A stretch of DNA of 64,000 nt, from the NCBI GenBank assembly GCA_037074765.1, contig JBAMDO010000070.1, forward strand, positions 124,001-188,000. The letters are read 5' to 3'. Of this stretch, positions 1 to 11,712 are shown one piece after another; position 1 is the first letter of the stretch, and every line of letters starts with the position of its first letter. The notes beneath the pieces are model-generated. The model saw only the letters and a list, made by a program, of their open reading frames with translations. It ran no database searches and had not been told where the DNA came from. The stretch comes from Mansonella perstans. Its lineage: Eukaryota > Nematoda > Chromadorea > Rhabditida > Onchocercidae. The position numbers and the translations under genes were made by a program.

Positions 1-1091
1 CCGCAAAGCATTTTTGAAAGATGAGGAAAAATAACAAAAAAAGGAATTTCCACCGCAGAATGCGAAAAAAAAATAAGAAGTCACCTCTCGGATCTGGCAC
101 TACTACCTTTTTGCCAACAGCGAAATTATTTTTAGGTGGGATAGGATCTTGATAAAAGCAATCTTCAGGCGCTGCAATAGCTGCAGTTTCCTTCAGATAT
201 TTTTGCCAACAAAACGTGGCATCCGCTGTACTTTTAGACGCATTTTCCTGAAAATTGCTTCAAGTTTCGCTTTTCATAATTCTTCGAATTTATTATGTAA
301 AGTTACCGATAAAAAGGTAATTTGAAACTTCGTCGTTACATACCTTTTCAGATACCTGCACACCGAAAATACCTTTCTCATCATCACTCGCTATAACTTT
401 CTGTGAATTTGGTGGTGAACTATCCATAGCATCTTCGTCCTGTGAGAATTTCCAAATTAATAATTAATTTATAAATTAAGAATTCTGATGTTCCAAAAAA
501 ATAAATTTTCGTTCTCTTAACTTCTACAAAATAACGAGCTTTATTTCACATTTCATTAGTTGCAGTTATTTTTCCTCCTGTATCTGTGATGAGTAGTATC
601 TATGGTGATTTTTAAAAAAAATATATTTAAAATATTAACAAAAATCACTAAAGTAAGTCAAAGAAGCTAGGTATCTGGAAAAGATTTTCAGCGGTAAACT
701 TTCAAATAACCTATTTGATTCCCAATAACCTTACTAATTATACCTTATGATACAGTATTCGAACAATCACTACCAAACAATTAACATGACAAGCAATAAG
801 ATCACGAAATCAAAATTATGAATATTGAATTACTTAACAGAATAATCATCCTCATAATGATGTAATAAATTCTTGCCATACAATCATCATAATTTTTAAC
901 ACTGATTAAGAGATAAAGTTGAACTATCAGACTAATTTTATAGAAAAGAGTAAACGTACAGCTAATGAGAATGGTGATTCAGTGAGTTTATCATCAGAAA
1001 TCACCAGTCTCTGTTCATCGTCCATATCTTCATCCTCTTCCGTAATGAATATTTCTTGCTTACTGCTTTCTTCTCCGGTTATTTCTTGCAT
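1..1091 (-). CDS. MBT-repeat chromatin protein, 5' part
   Basis: Partial gene running off the left edge; exons 1091-960, 439-344 and 247-85 join in phase. The first 76 codons are acidic and Ser/Glu-rich. The third exon encodes the start of an MBT (malignant brain tumour) repeat: WQKYLKET, then APEDCF, IPP, NFAVGKK and DPR, the usual order of the family (closest in feel to the Scm/SCML and L(3)mbt type). MBT repeats bind mono- and dimethyl-lysine on histone tails and act in Polycomb-like or synMuv repression in the nucleus. The ATG at 1091 follows an acceptor TTTTCAG ending at 1099 with only seven bases between, so it is probably a trans-spliced start. The number of MBT repeats, and so whether this is the LIN-61 or the Scm type, lies outside the window. 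Confidence 0.8.
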
Positions 1092-1599
1092 TGTTCACCT
1101 GAAAATGTTTAGCAACATAGCAAATCCCTGAATGAATATCTGTTTCTCGTAAGTCCCGGTGTTTCCCCATGACAACTTACACCACACCTCTCACATCCCC
1201 AACCTGAACGAGATAAAAAAGTACACGTACGCGCCAGAATCCATTACAGCATTGGAAAATGCGTACAATTGCAACCAAATATAGTTCAGCTTCGCTTGGT
1301 GGCATACGTCACGTGTATTCTTTCAATTCATTAAGGCTAATTGTAATGAACTGATAATTAACTATTAGCAATGAGAAAGTTCCCATGTGTTTCCAGTTTG
1401 CCATTTCAGTAAACAACAGAAAAGACGCAAAATTTAAAATAGATATAGAAATACTGATAATATATGAAAAGTTAGTAAGAAATATAATATTCCGAAAATC
1501 CGAACGATCATTGCAAAATCTATTCCAGCCTGTAATTTCCGAAAGCAGAAAGTAGTAAATAATTATCTTGAGGGAAAAAAGTGGACATTAGAATCATTT

Positions 1600-1876
1600 G
1601 GAATCACTACTTGTTCTGATCAGTAAACCAATTCTTCTAAATGGTCACTAACTTTTATAAAATAGCCACTAACTCTTCTAAATGGTGTCACTTGGAATCA
1701 CTACTTGTTCTGATCAGTAAACCAATTCTTCTAAATGGTCACTAACTTTTATAAAATAGCCACTAACTCTTCTAAATGGTGTCACTTGGAATCACTACTT
1801 GTTCTGATCAGTAAACCAATTCTTCTAAATGGTCACTAACTTTTATAAAATAGCCACTAACTCTTCTAAATGGTCA
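1600..1876. repeat. 94-bp tandem repeat, about 2.9 copies
   Basis: Units begin at 1600, 1694 and 1788 and are nearly identical. Each begins GGAATCACTACTTGTTCTG and contains two copies of CTTCTAAATGGT, so the unit is itself an older internal duplication. The array stops inside the third unit near 1876. Confidence 0.95.
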
Positions 1877-2797
1877 TTTCAACAGATGTCGCAAAAAATG
1901 ACATGCTCCAGTTTTGAAATAAATGACATACTCCAGTCTTCGTCTGATCGCTAAAATGAATACAAATTGAAAATTTTGAAAAGATTACAAAATGAGTTAT
2001 GATAAGTTTAGGGATTGCAAAAAGTTTTAGCTTTTAAGGCAATTACGATTGTTTGAGTGCAGTTTGCAGCTTGAGCATACGAAATGCATTCGAAAGTTAA
2101 TCAATTTATCAAATTGCCAGAATTGATAGCAACTTTATATTTCTTCTATCTTTCTTTCTCTTCTTGAAATCTTTCAATTTTTTCACATTTACATTAAATT
2201 CAGAAATCTCTTCACATTCAAATATTTATTGTAAGTACTTTTTTCATTTGCAATTTTCAGCTATCAAAAATCTTTTAATCAAAACAATCGATAGCAAAGC
2301 TTTGAACTCTGAACGAATTATTCAGTCATTTTTTTTCATTGTTGTGTTGAAACGATCATAAAGTAAAGCGGCACTAATTATATGGTACTGGCAATGGATA
2401 ACTTACCAATGCATCCGATTATAATGAAATCGTTTTTTAAATTAGGCTTTTAATTTCAGTTAATTACTTTTAATTTCAATTAACTGCTCATTACTGTCCA
2501 AAAGAACAGTGAAATAGATGATACTGTTATCAGTATATCAGCCAAGATGATACAATCATTTCTATTACCGTATCATTCAGGATAGTTTAATACTTACACA
2601 TATTTGCTGATATGATTGCAAAATGGGATCCCAGAGAGGAAATGGGAAAAGTAAAGAGGTGTAAATACGCTACCAATATTGTGCTTACATCAACTGTCTT
2701 TTTTTTCATCTTCTAAATAATCATTTGAACCATTTAGATGACTTCCAATGATAAGTATTATCGATAAGCAACTGAGGAGTTCACCAAAAATAAAAAT

Positions 2798-2963
2798 AAA
2801 AAATTAATTTTATTAACACTCATCAATTGAAAATTTTAACAAAAATGCTGAAAATTGGAAATGTACATAGTGTTAAGGAATATTCTTAAACATTGATGAA
2901 GCATGAAGTATAAAATTTCAATTAATCTTACTTTACAAATGAGTGTTAATAAAATTAATTTTC
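2798..2963. repeat. inverted repeat with 24-bp arms
   Basis: An arm at about 2800-2823 (core TTTTATTAACACTCAT) recurs as its reverse complement at about 2940-2963. The roughly 115-bp loop is AT-rich. It could be the ends of a small MITE-like element, but no target-site duplication was established. Confidence 0.7.
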
Positions 2964-3388
2964 ATCAATTTATTAAATTTACAAATTATTGAAAATGTTC
3001 GAAATAGCTTTGTTGAAAGCTTCAATAAAGAAGGGAATTTATAAAGAAGCTTAAAAAGATAATATCCGGCAGAAACTGAAATTGATCGCAAATATACAAA
3101 TGTTTTCCACGATTTAGAAAAAGAACCAAAAAATTGTGGATAATTGTGGAAATAGGCACAAATTTTAATGCAAGCAATTTTGAATAATAATCTTTTTATG
3201 TGCCTGATATCATACCCACACTAGCATTAACAAACTTGGCATCAGAACAACACTGGTACCTATTTAAGCAATCGACGAATAAAACATCCAGGAAATGCTC
3301 CATTTTAAACTGGTAGACCTTTCTGCACTCCACTCATCAAATTTATTGTTGATCTTATCACACCGCCAATTGTCACTGGCGTTCAGCA

Positions 3389-3414
3389 TTCCTTTGTTAC
3401 AAGTAACAAAGGAA
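3389..3414. repeat. 12-bp-arm palindrome
   Basis: TTCCTTTGTTAC, a two-base spacer AA, then GTAACAAAGGAA: a perfect short inverted repeat. It is followed by further GTGACAAA copies. No terminator or protein-binding role can be assigned in a nematode context. Confidence 0.85.
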
Positions 3415-3610
3415 GTGACAAAGTGACAAAGTAGTGCTGGACAATTCCATTTCACAGTTAATATTCTGAAAAAAAAGAGAAAAAAAAACTTCTATGTAAA
3501 TTTCTGCAGAATGTATAAAAACAGCAAAATTAACAAATAAATATCATTGGCTTTTATATCAACTTTCATCATTTCACTCATTAACGACAAGAATAACCCA
3601 TTTAGACGAA

Positions 3611-6600
3611 ATGCTTTCACTGAATGCTTGGAAGCATTTCTTATTCGAACTGATTTTATGGATATTTATCGGTCATTTGTTTCAGTGTTTTTCATTTCCG
3701 ATTTATAAAAACTAATAAATTAATTTGTTGAGCAAATTGAAAATGCCAATTAAAAGACCAAAACGCTGAAACAGTTTTTCAAAAAAAAAAAAAGATTGGT
3801 TGCTTATAGTTTTTAGTTTTTCAAAAAATGGGTCAGGTTTACTTCGAATCCGGACAGGACTGGATTTATCTGACTATCAAATGTTCAAAGCATTCCAGTA
3901 GAAGCATAAATAACAGATTTTATTAGCTATCATAATTTTTTGGTAATCAGCTTTTTTAACAAAGATTATATAATTGTAGAATAAATGAAAATTTTCAGCA
4001 CGATGGAATGATGCTTTGACGGCTTTGACGGGACTTGAAGCAGATTCTTGGGGGACCGAATTCATTTTTATAATGCCGTTAAGAAGCGACAATTCGAGTC
4101 AGGAGGCTGTTTGCAACATTTTTGGAATGGACACAGAAAAAAATATTACTGTAAATCTTGAATACAATGTTTTGAGCAAAAGTGGCGACAATTCAACAGT
4201 TGAGAAAAAGAAGGATAAAGTTATTTTCCGTGCTTTTTATGAAGTATATTATTTTACTTTTCATTGAACTTTATGTTGTTCAGTTTTACTAGAATGCATC
4301 TTACTTTTTGAATTTCAAATTGAACACAGTTCAAAATTGTGAAGTGAAAAAGACTTAGCATCAATATTTCAAGTTAAATTTGAGGAAAAATGAGATGAAC
4401 ATGTTGCAGTATAATTTTCGTAACTTGAGAGCGTATAATATTATCGAAGGAATGCATATGTTGACTGATAATCGAATACATATTACTTCTTCAGCCAAGA
4501 TATCACTGATTGTTTACGTATCTAATAGTGCATCTGCTACTGATTACTTCTTAGGTACCTTTTTTGTTTCGCTTAATAATTTTCCGGTCCTTCTGATCAA
4601 ATATACTATTAATTGAATTTGTTCTCTAAATTTAAATAAAGGATGTTTATAAGGCATGATTGGAGGATTTGAGATGGTTGATACTTGAATATATGATGTT
4701 ATCACACATTTTTTTAAACATTATTTTATGTTTCGCTTTCCAGTACATCCAGTTGGAATGGGAGGTGATTATTATGGATTCTCATTACCTGGACCAAGTA
4801 CCATTAGTTTATATTTCTTACCGCTTGGAACAACAACTCAAACCCATAGTGTTCACAATGTTTCAATAGTAGTTAGCCAAAACAATAAACTAAAAACATT
4901 AAAGCAAAGTATGCAGGTATGGTAAATAAATTTGCCAACAAAATAAAGCAAACAAGTTAAGAGGCTGGGAAATGGATGTGATAACTTGAAATGATGCATA
5001 ATATTAGGAAGTTTTTGAAATCCGAAGCAATGAGAGTTAAAAAGCTTCTTTTCTGTTCTTTTCAATGCAATCTTGATTTAGGATGATTGCTACTTTACAG
5101 CTTGACAAAATTCAATTTTGCCAATTCGGGAATAATTGACAGCAGTAAGCACGAATGAATACAGTATCAATTTTATTTGTATAGGCAGGTTCAACATGGC
5201 AGTATACAACACCTGTAGAAGAAACGGTATCAATATGGATTCGTGACCAATTAAACATTTCAAACATTGATATTGTTAGAAAACGAATAAGATCAAAGGT
5301 GTTGAGTCCTGAAAGAGCTCGATTACTCGTTACTGTTTCAGTCTGGAATATGACAGTAGGAGGAATTGAACACTTTGGATGTTTCATGCCAACTCCAATG
5401 ATTGTCGATTGTTCGTTTTTTTAACTTTCTTTGACAAGTTAAAAGCTAAAATTTAATTATGAGCTAAAAATTATTTACAGTTGGATTAAAATGATTACAT
5501 AGATGTTGATTTGTATATGTAGAAATTTCTACATGTTTGTGATGTCAGTTCAGTTCCATTATTATTGATAAACACTTGGATTTAGCTCTGCATTAGACTA
5601 CACAAGTGACAATAAGATTCTAAGCGGCTGACAGCGTATTGAGATTAGATTCAGCACTAATTCACAGGTCGCACTATCAAGATTACAAAATGGTTCATCT
5701 ATCAGCCAAACATTCGCATTAGACATTAAAAGGCGAGCAAGTGCAACTCTTCTTTTCCAACCTGCAGAAAGCAGGTATTGAGATTGAATGAATAATAATG
5801 GGAAATATTTTGCAGGGTGCGATGAATTGGTCACTTCAGTGTACTATCCAGTAGCTGAAGGTTTTGCAAGAAAAGTTCTAATGACAGCACCATCGTATCA
5901 GTGTCCACCGGAAACAGTTGATATCTTTACCAATATAACACAGTCTAAGTCATTGTCAGTAAAATGGAATGAAACAGCGCAGAGAATTAATTTGAAGGAC
6001 AAAGTTTCTACGAGAACATTTGCAATTACTTCAAAGTTAGTTTTCTAATTATTCTATCTAATTAATGAAAAAATTCGAATTTTTCTATCATTAAAGCTGA
6101 CAAAAAACTCATAGATCAACCTGAATGGTATTTCGATCACTTCGTAAAGATGTACTGCATGAATTAAAGTTGAGTTTTCACATAAAATTGATATTTGAGA
6201 GCAACGATTATGAATATAGTGCATTACGGGAAAAATAAAGGAATGTTTCTTCACGAGATTCCCGCATATTCTCAATGGGTAAATGGTGATTCTCCGATAG
6301 TGGTACCAAAAGGTGCAAACGCTACTTTATATGTATGCTTTTCATTTTTCAATAAATTCTCAAACTACTATTCTTTGTTCTCCTTTTCTATTTATTCTTT
6401 ATTTTTTAAACAAACATTTTGTTATAAAATTTTTGTTATAAAATTTATTAAATATTTGATCACATATTTACAAGCAGATAGACACAGAGATGAACATACA
6501 TACATACATACATACATACATACATACATACATACATACATACATACATACATACATACATACATACATACATACATACATACATACATACATACATACA

Positions 6601-6623
6601 TACATACATAAACATACATACAT

Positions 6624-6690
<67 letters not shown>

Positions 6691-6810
6691 ATACATACAT
6701 ACATACATACATACATACATACACATACATACATACATACATACATACATACATACATACATACATACATACATACATACATACATACATACATACATAC
6801 ATACATACAT

Positions 6811-6843
<33 letters not shown>

Positions 6844-7968
6844 TACACATATACAGATAGGTACAGGAGTAAATCATGATTTCAGGTTTTGGCAGATGAT
6901 TTTGGAAGAGAAGCAACAATGGAAAGTTTCGAATATCCTTATTTCGAGGTAATGGACGATGTATCATCTGATTTCAGTCTTTTTTTATACACTCGCCAAC
7001 TCGCCAGTGGTGTCTATCGTGTCGGAATTGATCAGGAACTGGGTGGCCGATATGTTGCCATTCTCATAGCTGAATTTAATCAGACTTCAATCGGCTATGT
7101 TGCTGCTGTCAATCGTTCGTATTTATTTTTCACACTTACATTCTTAATTTAGAAATGTAAAATAAAATTTTCTGTAGCAAAAGAGCTTTTCATTTCATTT
7201 CTTTTTTAAATAAATTGCTGAACGTTTTGATCGTTTTTATAATCCAAAGAAAAAAAGCTTCGAAAAGTTTGAAAATCGAAATTTTTGTCAGATTGTTGTC
7301 TGAAAATCGAAAGTCAAAAAAAATTATGGTTGATTTAAAAAAAGAAACAATTAGCAGTAAAACCGATTATAACGATTTAATTTTAATTAACTTATTACGC
7401 ATAAATTATTACTTGATTGCTTTTTCTGAGATTTTAACTTGAAATATATTAAAATTCTGATTTACTTTCAGTTCACAGAATTCCATCACCAATATTCGTT
7501 AAGCATTCTACTACCGGTAAATGTTAAATATTTAATGAACGAAAAAAAGATATCAACAGATCAGAGATAAAGTAATAAAATTGGTTCTGGATAATGACTA
7601 GCTGAAATTTTAATCCTAAAAGCTAAATATGACGAATATGAGAAGCATAATTCTATTACTTATTTACTTTTCGTCCCTCATCTGTTACTTGATACGGTAT
7701 TTTAATTATATCTTTGCATAATACACGATATTTTTAATTATCCTGTAAAGAAATTTCAGCTAAAGATGGGACACCAAATAAAACAGATTTATAAACTTAT
7801 ATTTTAGTCGATACAACAACTATCCCTACAACAACACCTTTAATGGTTACAACAGAGACCACAATAACAACAACTCAAGGCGCATCATTTACTGTATTTT
7901 TAAGTAATTTGTTTGTAATTTGCACAATTTTTCATAATATTTGGTGGAATAAGATGATAATTTTTTAA
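3611..7968 (+). CDS. secreted IgGFc-binding-domain-like protein
   Basis: Ten exons, phase-consistent: 3611-3671 (tentative signal exon), 3999-4198, 4410-4554, 4744-4916, 5185-5410, 5816-6035, 6200-6332, 6886-7114, 7472-7516, 7808-7968; about 530 residues. The first exon encodes a hydrophobic leader (FELILWIFI) but its donor GTCATT is weak. The second may instead end at 4219, and exon 7 uses an unusual GAG acceptor. The body shows the layout of the IgGFc-binding N-terminal family: GTEFIFIMPL, then ITSSAKISLIVYVSNS, then DYFL followed by GGDYYGFSLP. A Thr-rich linker near the end (TTTIPTTTP, TTETTITTT) is followed by a hydrophobic C-terminal stretch, so the protein may be tethered to a membrane or GPI-anchored. 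The Fc-binding name is historical; I infer only an extracellular role. Introns carry a bacterial fragment and a giant microsatellite. Confidence 0.7.
5620..5790 (-). pseudogene. ccmA: bacterial ccmA-like ABC ATPase fragment (probable Wolbachia transfer)
   Basis: Antisense to the host gene, inside its 405-bp intron 5411-5815. About 55 codons stay open and encode an ABC ATPase core: signature LLSAGWKRRVALARLL, Walker B VWLIDEP, then CNLDSAT. The LSAGW form of the signature and the RVALARLL spacing are typical of CcmA, the ATPase of the bacterial cytochrome-c maturation haem exporter. Walker A and the C-terminal third are missing, so it cannot make a working protein. Nuclear copies of Wolbachia genes are known in filarial genomes, and that is the likeliest source; the donor is inferred, not shown. 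An 11-base word GTATTGAGATT occurs at 5636 and again at 5775, close to both ends. Confidence 0.75.
6494..6842. repeat. tetranucleotide microsatellite split by a 62-base A run
   Basis: A TACA array from about 6494, an uninterrupted run of 62 A at 6628-6689, a second array of the same tetranucleotide in the same orientation at 6690-6826, then a CA run to about 6842. All of it lies in intron 6333-6885 of the secreted-protein gene. Long Tyr/Ile/His or Cys/Met/Tyr/Val reading frames here are artefacts of the repeat. Confidence 0.98.
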
Positions 7969-8430
7969 TAACACTATAGCAATGATAACACAGAAATTGT
8001 CTAAGTGTTCAATTAGTAAATTCAATATTTCAAAAACATTAAATATTTCTGAAATTTCTATATTGCATTAAATATTTCTGAAATTCCTTGATCACTTAGT
8101 TAATTGATTACTCTTTTTTTGATAAACCTAATTATCAAATTCCGAGAGAAATATTCTGATAGTCAGAAGCCAAACAGTCATATAGTAATTAGTAATTGCG
8201 GATACTTCAAACATCAAACAATCACTGTAGCATATCATTGGATATCATTTGACTTCTGTCATATTTCTTCTAATTTCATCCAGTACGAAAAAAATTTATT
8301 TAATTTAAAAATTATTGTTAAAAAAAAGAAGAAATTCGTTCTGTTCTTTCGTTTCCGCTCGAATTTATCGATTATTGCATTTCTAAAATAGCTACGCAAT
8401 AAGTAACAATTATAAGAATACAAAACTTGG
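7969..8430. other. short convergent intergenic region
   Basis: Lies between the 3' end of the plus-strand secreted-protein gene and the 3' end of the minus-strand gene below. AT-rich, no coding signal seen; it presumably holds both 3' untranslated regions. Confidence 0.6.
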
Positions 8431-10730
8431 TTAAATTATGCTTTTATTAATTTTTTCCCCGCTGTATGAGTATTGTATACTGTATGAGTACTGTATGAAT
8501 ATCGGTATCGGATTCATATTCCTGGTTCCTTCTTGCTTTTGATGATACTTTATGCATTCAGCACTTTTCAATGCTTGTTTTTTCAGCAAATCTGCTTTAA
8601 TCACATTTACTTGTTCTTCTGAATCCGTTTCTGAAAAAAAGCCTGGTTTTAATTTTCTTTTTCTTTAATATTTTTTCCCTAAAAACTCAAGATTGCGCAA
8701 AATTTCCTGGACTGAGAAGTACCAGCAGCGAAAAAATCAATGTAAAATGGCACCTATATTGAAATAATAATGAAAATGACATTGTTAATCTTATCATTAG
8801 AAATGAAATACTACTTATCTGAAATAATCTTAAAACAAGAAAGGAAATGAAAGTAATGGAAAAAACAAGTTTATAAATTGGAAATAATATAAAGCAGAAC
8901 AAATTTATTTCTATCCTATAGTTGACAAAAATTAATTTCGAATGCATCAAATGCAATTTTCCATTCTTTCTAAAATTTTCATCAGCAAAAGAAATTTCGA
9001 TTTTGTCTCATTGCGAGACAAGGCGTTTTAAAAGGCCTAAATTATCCACTAACGGATAATTTTGTTCAATTCATCAGCATAAGCAAAGAAATCGTTATCA
9101 TTTGTCAGCTGAAAAAAAAAAAGGAAGAATACGTTGTGAATCATTTGTCAGCAGCTGGAAAACAAAAAAAGGAAAAATAAGTTGTGTCCTACTGTTAAAA
9201 ATTAGTAAAAATATTAATTTCAATTCAAAGAAAACTGGACTGAAATGAGAAATTAGTCAATAATCGATATTTTCAGGAATTAAAATAAAAATCCGCAAAG
9301 AAATTTTTTCAGATGATCAATTATAAATGAGAAGTACACACTAGCTATCGATGACAATCAAAAAACAAAGTCTGTATTACTTTTTAAAAGTTATGAGCAA
9401 TGTGTGTTTCTTGCAAGAAGCGTTTATGTGCTTACAGAATTCATTTCCAAGCATAATTATGCGTTTTTGTGGCAAAACGTATCTTAGATTTCGATCGCTT
9501 CGTGTAAACATAGAAATATTGATATTTATTGAAAAATGAAATAAAACAAATATTTTTTGTGTTTGTTGAAAAATCCGTTCAAAAACCTGATTTTAATTTA
9601 GATTTATTCCATTCAAAATTTAATGCGATAGTAGTCAAAAAACTCGAATTTATATGTAAATAGTTAAATTTAATTAAAGAAATAACACAGAGGAAAAGTA
9701 AGCATTATTAGATTGGAAAAAAATTTTAAATATTTTAAAAAAGAATTTAATTTTTAAAATATTAATTTCAATAGTTCATGCGAATGGACATCTTCATGTT
9801 CTTCTTTTGTCCAAACACAAGATCCTTCGTCAGCAATTTTGGCTTCTTCCTTAAATTTCTCGTCATTCAGGATAATTTGGTGACATTGATCGATCAGCAG
9901 ACGTCGTTTATGCATTGCAACTTTAACTGTTTTGCACAGTCGATGACATCAAATATCCGAAACTATAATTATTGAATTATTGAATTTATTATTGAATTAT
10001 TGACAAAAATAAGTGACAAAATTTGATATTGCTTTAGTGTCTGTCTTCTTTGTCTTTTCATAAAATTTCAATGCAATATCAATTTCGAAAGTAAAATGCT
10101 AAAAACGATAAATTATTTGGGAACAATAATTGTTTTTAAGTTAATTATTGGGTCCCAATAATAATATTCGTATGAGAAATGTTCAATGGTTTCATTTGAT
10201 AGCTGTTAATGAGAAATATAAATTAATGTTAGATGACTTACGGAGAACTATTTTAATTTGTTCAATTACAATTCAGCGTGTCATAAAGTAAAATGAAGAA
10301 TATAAATATAAAAAAGTAGGGCAAAAATAAAAATGGAAAGTTCCTGGACATACGGATATAAAATAGTTCAAGAAATCATTTTCATGCTCGCCAAACGTTT
10401 TATAGGAATTTCTTTCTTGTTGTTCAATTTTTGCCAAAGTTTCATTTACAGCTCTTATGGCCTTTGCAACATTATCATCTTAATTAAATGTCCGCTTTTT
10501 CAGAAACAAAATTTTTTCTACAGTTTTCTTTTAGTTCATTTTGGTTCGTTCATAAACTTTGTCAAGAATCGATTGAAGTATTCGTGTCTCAACTATCTGT
10601 TTCCGTTTTTTTTTGTCAAGAATCGGTCAATGTTTTCAAGTGATCGATGTTTGTGCAATAATTGGTCAGAAATTTGTCAAATATATCAAAAATTAGAATT
10701 CTTGATTCAGATTCCTTATTGTTAATGCAC
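8431..10730 (-). CDS. unidentified hydrophilic, helix-rich protein
   Basis: I do not recognise the family. The two 3' exons are firm: 9108-9054 (DFFAYADELNKII) joins in phase to the terminal exon 8630-8431, which contains EEQVNVIKADLLKK and ends in TAA. Further candidate exons are 9926-9790 (AMHKRRLLIDQCHQIILND), 10098-10018 (EIDIALKFYEKTKK) and 10480-10354 (IRAVNETLAKIEQQERN, donor GTATGT). An ATG near 10728 opens a frame with DIFDKFLTNYCTNIDHL but reaches a stop before a clear donor. Joins between the upstream exons are unresolved. The content is charged and Leu/Lys/Glu-rich, suggesting coiled coils. It could be an intact gene with non-consensus sites, or one carrying an assembly error or a disabling change near 10600. 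Confidence 0.5.
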
Positions 10731-11712
10731 ATTTTTGCCCTTAGATGGGCATATTGCAACAAAGATGGAGTGGATAACCGCCACACGCTCAGCAGCTACT
10801 ACCAATGGAAACAGTCGAACTTACATACCCAACAACCAGACTTAATTTTTTCTAAATTTCAGTATTTAAACGATTAAAAGAATCTCTCTCATATTTGTCA
10901 TGCGCCAACAAAAAACATCCTTCTACTTTGAAGTTGATTTGCATTAATTGATAAGAAATTCCATAATTTCTAGTCCTTTTTCTAACATCGTAAGAATCCA
11001 AGAGGTAATTTAATTTCTGGAAAACAGTGAGTTCTTCACAGAATTCAAACAAACATACCACCCAGAATATTTATTTCCCGTAACTACTATACACTCTGAC
11101 CTTGCAAAGAAATAGTTTTTGAGAAATTATTACTATTTTTAAGTAGGTTTTGCAAAAAACCGTAAACTTTGTAGATTGAAGCTTTTAATGTTTCGTTTAA
11201 TTTTGTATAATCTTTTTAATACTTGGATTTAATCAACAAACATGTCGCATTTGTTATGATATTTTGAAACAAATTTACAAAGACGATGAAGAAATAAACA
11301 TATCAAATGGGAAAACATTAATATTTCATCAAGAACAATGCTTCAACCAACGCTATTCCAACAACTTTTTGGAATAAATTCAAAACTCATCGTTATTAAT
11401 TGAAATTAATTTGTAAAATTACTCATAGCAATACGGTACAGAGGAATTACAAATACAGAAGAAGCATGATCTAAGTTCTTATGACACAATGGATTATTTA
11501 AATCAAATTATTATATATGAGATTGAAATATATTTCTGGTTTTATGTAATACAGTAAAGCAAACTAAATCTAACTCTTAATGTACAGCATCCCATAACTG
11601 AAATCAAAAAATGCAATTTTATGGTATTTCATTTACAAAATAGTTCCTTTCAAGATTTCTCGCGAAACCAGTTCGAAAATAATCATATGAATATGCGACT
11701 GAAACTGCAAAC
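10731..11712. other. intergenic region, one unassigned open patch
   Basis: A GC-richer patch at 10745-10842 is open on the plus strand (it includes MEWITATRSAATTNG) and partly on the minus strand, but has no clear partner exons. The remainder (10850-11712) shows no gene. Confidence 0.4.

Larger units (their letters stand above)
1102..3610. other. intergenic spacer with repeats
   Basis: I see no supported gene. The first 200 bases (1140-1340) are less AT-rich and lie just upstream of the minus-strand MBT gene, so they probably hold its promoter. The rest contains the 94-bp tandem repeat, a spaced inverted repeat and a small palindrome listed separately. Confidence 0.6.

Noticed and set aside
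3264..3455. 63-codon minus frame over the small palindrome
   Set aside because: No splice context or family match.
5112..5387. 91-codon minus-strand frame
   Set aside because: Shadow of exon 5185-5410 of the secreted-protein gene, whose plus frame joins in phase on both sides.
6422..6967. Long frames of repeated Tyr/Ile/His/Thr or Cys/Met/Tyr/Val plus poly-Phe or poly-Lys
   Set aside because: They are translations of the TACA microsatellite and its A tract within an intron.
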